Below, in pieces: positions 62,179 to 64,000 of a stretch of 64,000 nt of DNA. The stretch is from Certhia americana (Eukaryota; Chordata; Aves; Passeriformes; Certhiidae). The notes beneath the pieces are model-generated. The model saw only the letters and a list, made by a program, of their open reading frames with translations. It had not been told where the DNA came from and made no database searches. The position numbers and the translations under genes are program-made. How positions within the stretch are numbered: the stretch's first letter is position 1; each line of letters begins with the position of its first letter. The stretch spans positions 44,664,513-44,728,512 of the forward strand of contig CM031879.1 in the NCBI GenBank assembly GCA_018697195.1. The letters run 5' to 3'.

Positions 62179-62446
62179 GGCAATATATTCCAGTCTAGAT
62201 CAGTTCAGAATAATTTTCTAAGCAAAATTTTTGACAGCAGTTCTTGACTTTGGGGTTTTCTTTTCCTGAAAAAAATTACATTTTTTTGATAGAAGAACAC
62301 TTTACTGGAAATGTTTTATCAGCCTTATTTTTTGATTTCTATTGTCTTTATCAGATTTCAAGGCACAGTATTTTTTCTCACTGCCATTTTCATACTGGGG
62401 CAAGCAAAGGAACTTTCTTAAATGCCTTTTTTTTTTTTTTTTTTAG
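62179..62446. other. Non-coding stretch ending in a T run
   Basis: No recognised feature except the run of 18 T at 62,427-62,444 followed by AG, which forms the acceptor of the next candidate. Confidence 0.5.
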
Positions 62447-62508
62447 TTACTCTTCAACATGCAGGTGGTTCTAACAGTAGTGGAAATCCAGTAAGAACAA
62501 TAAAGTAA
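62447..62508 (+). CDS. Candidate terminal exon B (unassigned)
   Basis: After the T run and AG, the frame entered with two leading bases reads TLQHAGGSNSSGNPVRTIK and stops at TAA (62,506). An AATAAA overlaps the end (62,499-62,504). A donor-like CCA/gtaaga at 62,491 would make it an internal 44-base exon ending SSGNP. The entry phase is compatible with the exon at 61,232-61,395, so it could be an alternative ending to exon A. The peptide is small, Gly/Ser/Asn-rich and not assignable. Confidence 0.2.
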
Positions 62509-63429
62509 ATCAAAATAGATACTAAATAAACAGAAAGAGAGCAGTAAAAACTATAACAGTAAAAATGCAGGCAATCTCCAGCAGGAAGAGTTCAGGCAGC
62601 TGGGCTGGTGATAGGTGGCACTGGTTTCAGGTTGCTGGGTGAACTAAAGTGAGGTATATTTTGCACATAATTGTTAGGCATTTATTCCAGTAGCCTGGTA
62701 AATATAACATGCATGCACTCTACAGTATGTTTGTTTTTTATACAGAAAAACTAAAGAATGAATTGTCAGACAGAAATAAAAGTACAAGACTTAAAAATTA
62801 ATCAAATTAGGCACAATGGGGGTGGAAAAAAGTTCCTTTTATTCACCTGGGTTCATAAAACTTGCATAGGCATCCATGAACACCTTGTGTTCAGCATCAT
62901 GGCCCTGCACCATGCCTGCAACAATCACCATTACTTGAACAGCAACTAAAGAGCTAAATATTCACTTAGCTAAACTTTTCATACCAAAAGAAGACAAGTG
63001 GTTTCTCAGAGTGTTGTGTAGACCATTAAAGTAGGACTATTATGACTCTCGCCAAGACACTTTCATGGCTTTGGGTTGTTATCTTACCTCTCACTGAGCA
63101 CTATGGGAGTTTTTCAGTTATGCTAAATAATCACTGTTGAGTGTTAGCTGGCTGTAATTTGATACATCACATTCAGGGCTCTAAAAACAACCCTTTGATG
63201 GCAAGCTTAGGGTGGGCATGATCTTTTTTATTCACTAGGACTTCGACAGATTTAAGTTAACACTGGCTCTGGATGCAATTTTACCATAGGTAATGTAGCC
63301 ACTTTTGTCAGGAAGAATAAACTATTCTGGTCTAAAGCACATAAGCAAGTGGACATTTCTAAATCACTGCAGATAAAATTGAATAAAACCCAGTTTGTCC
63401 ACAAGACCTTTCTTCCTGAAGTCCTAGTT
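62509..63429. other. Non-coding stretch
   Basis: No recognised gene or repeat. A 63-codon frame at 62,758-62,949 is unremarkable. Confidence 0.55.
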
Positions 63430-63493
63430 ATACTATATAAATATATAATATATAAATAAATATATAATATATAAAATATTCATTATTTATATG
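63430..63493. repeat. AT-rich tandem repeat
   Basis: About 64 bases of TATAAATATATAATATATAA-type sequence. A unit of roughly 19 bases is repeated about twice, followed by ATTCATTATTTATATG. Confidence 0.85.
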
Positions 63494-64000
63494 TGCCACT
63501 GATCCCACTTCAAAATGCAGACCCTAACATCACCAGTGACTTGCAGGCTTGGGATGATGCTAACCTCATCCCCTTAAAGGCAGGTAATAGAAAAAAAGGT
63601 AAGGCACTGACAAGTAATACACCTTTGTGAAAATTTCTTTCTCTGTTAGAAAAGGCTGTACAGCAATGCTTGTAGAGAAGTGACTAACAGGAGACCTAGA
63701 AAGCAACTGATACGGAAAAAGATGAAACATAGAAATAAGAAAAATAATGCAGCATTGTTTCATGCAGTCTTTGCTTGATGTAGAGATCTCAAGCAAATGG
63801 TTAGAAAAGAGAGTCCTGAGTTACTGAAAAATTGCCCAAAGAGCTGGCAAATATGAGAGGGAGGCAGAATCCATGCACAAGTATCTTGGGGCAAATGAAA
63901 TTACAAGAGAAAGAATAAAACAAGAAACTTCATTTTCAGTGTCACAGTGTAAATCCTCGGCGAAAACTCAGCCTGAATATCATGGACATTTCTGATGTTG
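63494..64000. other. Non-coding stretch to the window end
   Basis: No recognised feature. A 76-codon minus-strand frame (63,566-63,796) is rich in S, F and L and looks like chance. Confidence 0.5.

Noticed and set aside
1..64000. Search for CRISPR arrays, operons, prokaryotic promoters, tRNA or rRNA genes
   Set aside because: No regularly spaced repeats, no long packed ORFs and no recognisable tRNA or rRNA cores. The CR1 copies show the DNA is avian nuclear.

Overview
This window looks like AT-rich vertebrate nuclear DNA, most likely from a bird and probably a songbird. The best evidence is two clear CR1 LINE fragments: the 3' end at 26,626-26,856 and a reverse-transcriptase-encoding piece at 39,731-40,370, both on the minus strand. 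A segment at about 57,695-58,330 resembles passerine endogenous-retrovirus LTRs; I matched it from memory. Nothing looks prokaryotic. There are no long ORFs, operons or ribosome-binding sites. The longest open frames are 195 and 154 codons, and both can be explained by base composition or chance.

No gene in the window can be named with confidence. Most of it reads as intergenic or deep intronic sequence. Several short segments do have the anatomy of exons: a pyrimidine tract and AG, a single open frame, then a good GT donor or a stop. The plus-strand candidates are 1,262-1,359, 12,600-12,766, 13,280-13,388, 49,808-49,835 (a 28-base microexon), 55,924-56,090 (a terminal exon with an AATAAA about 310 bases downstream), 61,232-61,395, 61,564-61,592 and 62,447-62,508. 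Reading phases agree along 12,600-12,766 > 49,808-49,835 > 55,924-56,090. They also agree from 61,232-61,395 to either of two alternative last exons. This is suggestive and not proof.

Layout. 1-12 kb: unremarkable DNA with one candidate exon, a 24-bp tandem duplication and a perfect hairpin. 12-16.1 kb: two candidate exons, a double hairpin, and a segment open on both strands beside a duplicated TATA-like 21-mer. 16.2-16.5 kb: the only CpG-rich, promoter-like segment, with an inverted CCAAT box. 17-26 kb: unique sequence with short duplications and a G/T-rich tract. 26.6 kb: first CR1. 28-39 kb: no recognised feature beyond poly(A) runs and a 42-bp duplication. 39.7-40.4 kb: second CR1. 42-49 kb: simple repeats (CTTT, AT, G/T-rich) and a 154-codon ORF. 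49.8-56.4 kb: microexon and terminal exon. 57.7-58.3 kb: LTR-like segment. 61-62.5 kb: last exon-like cluster, with a 29-bp palindrome nearby. 63.4 kb: AT repeat.

I did not find a convincing undescribed system. The best leads are the phase-compatible exon candidates, the CpG-rich segment with the tandem TATA-like unit beside it, and the structured palindromes.
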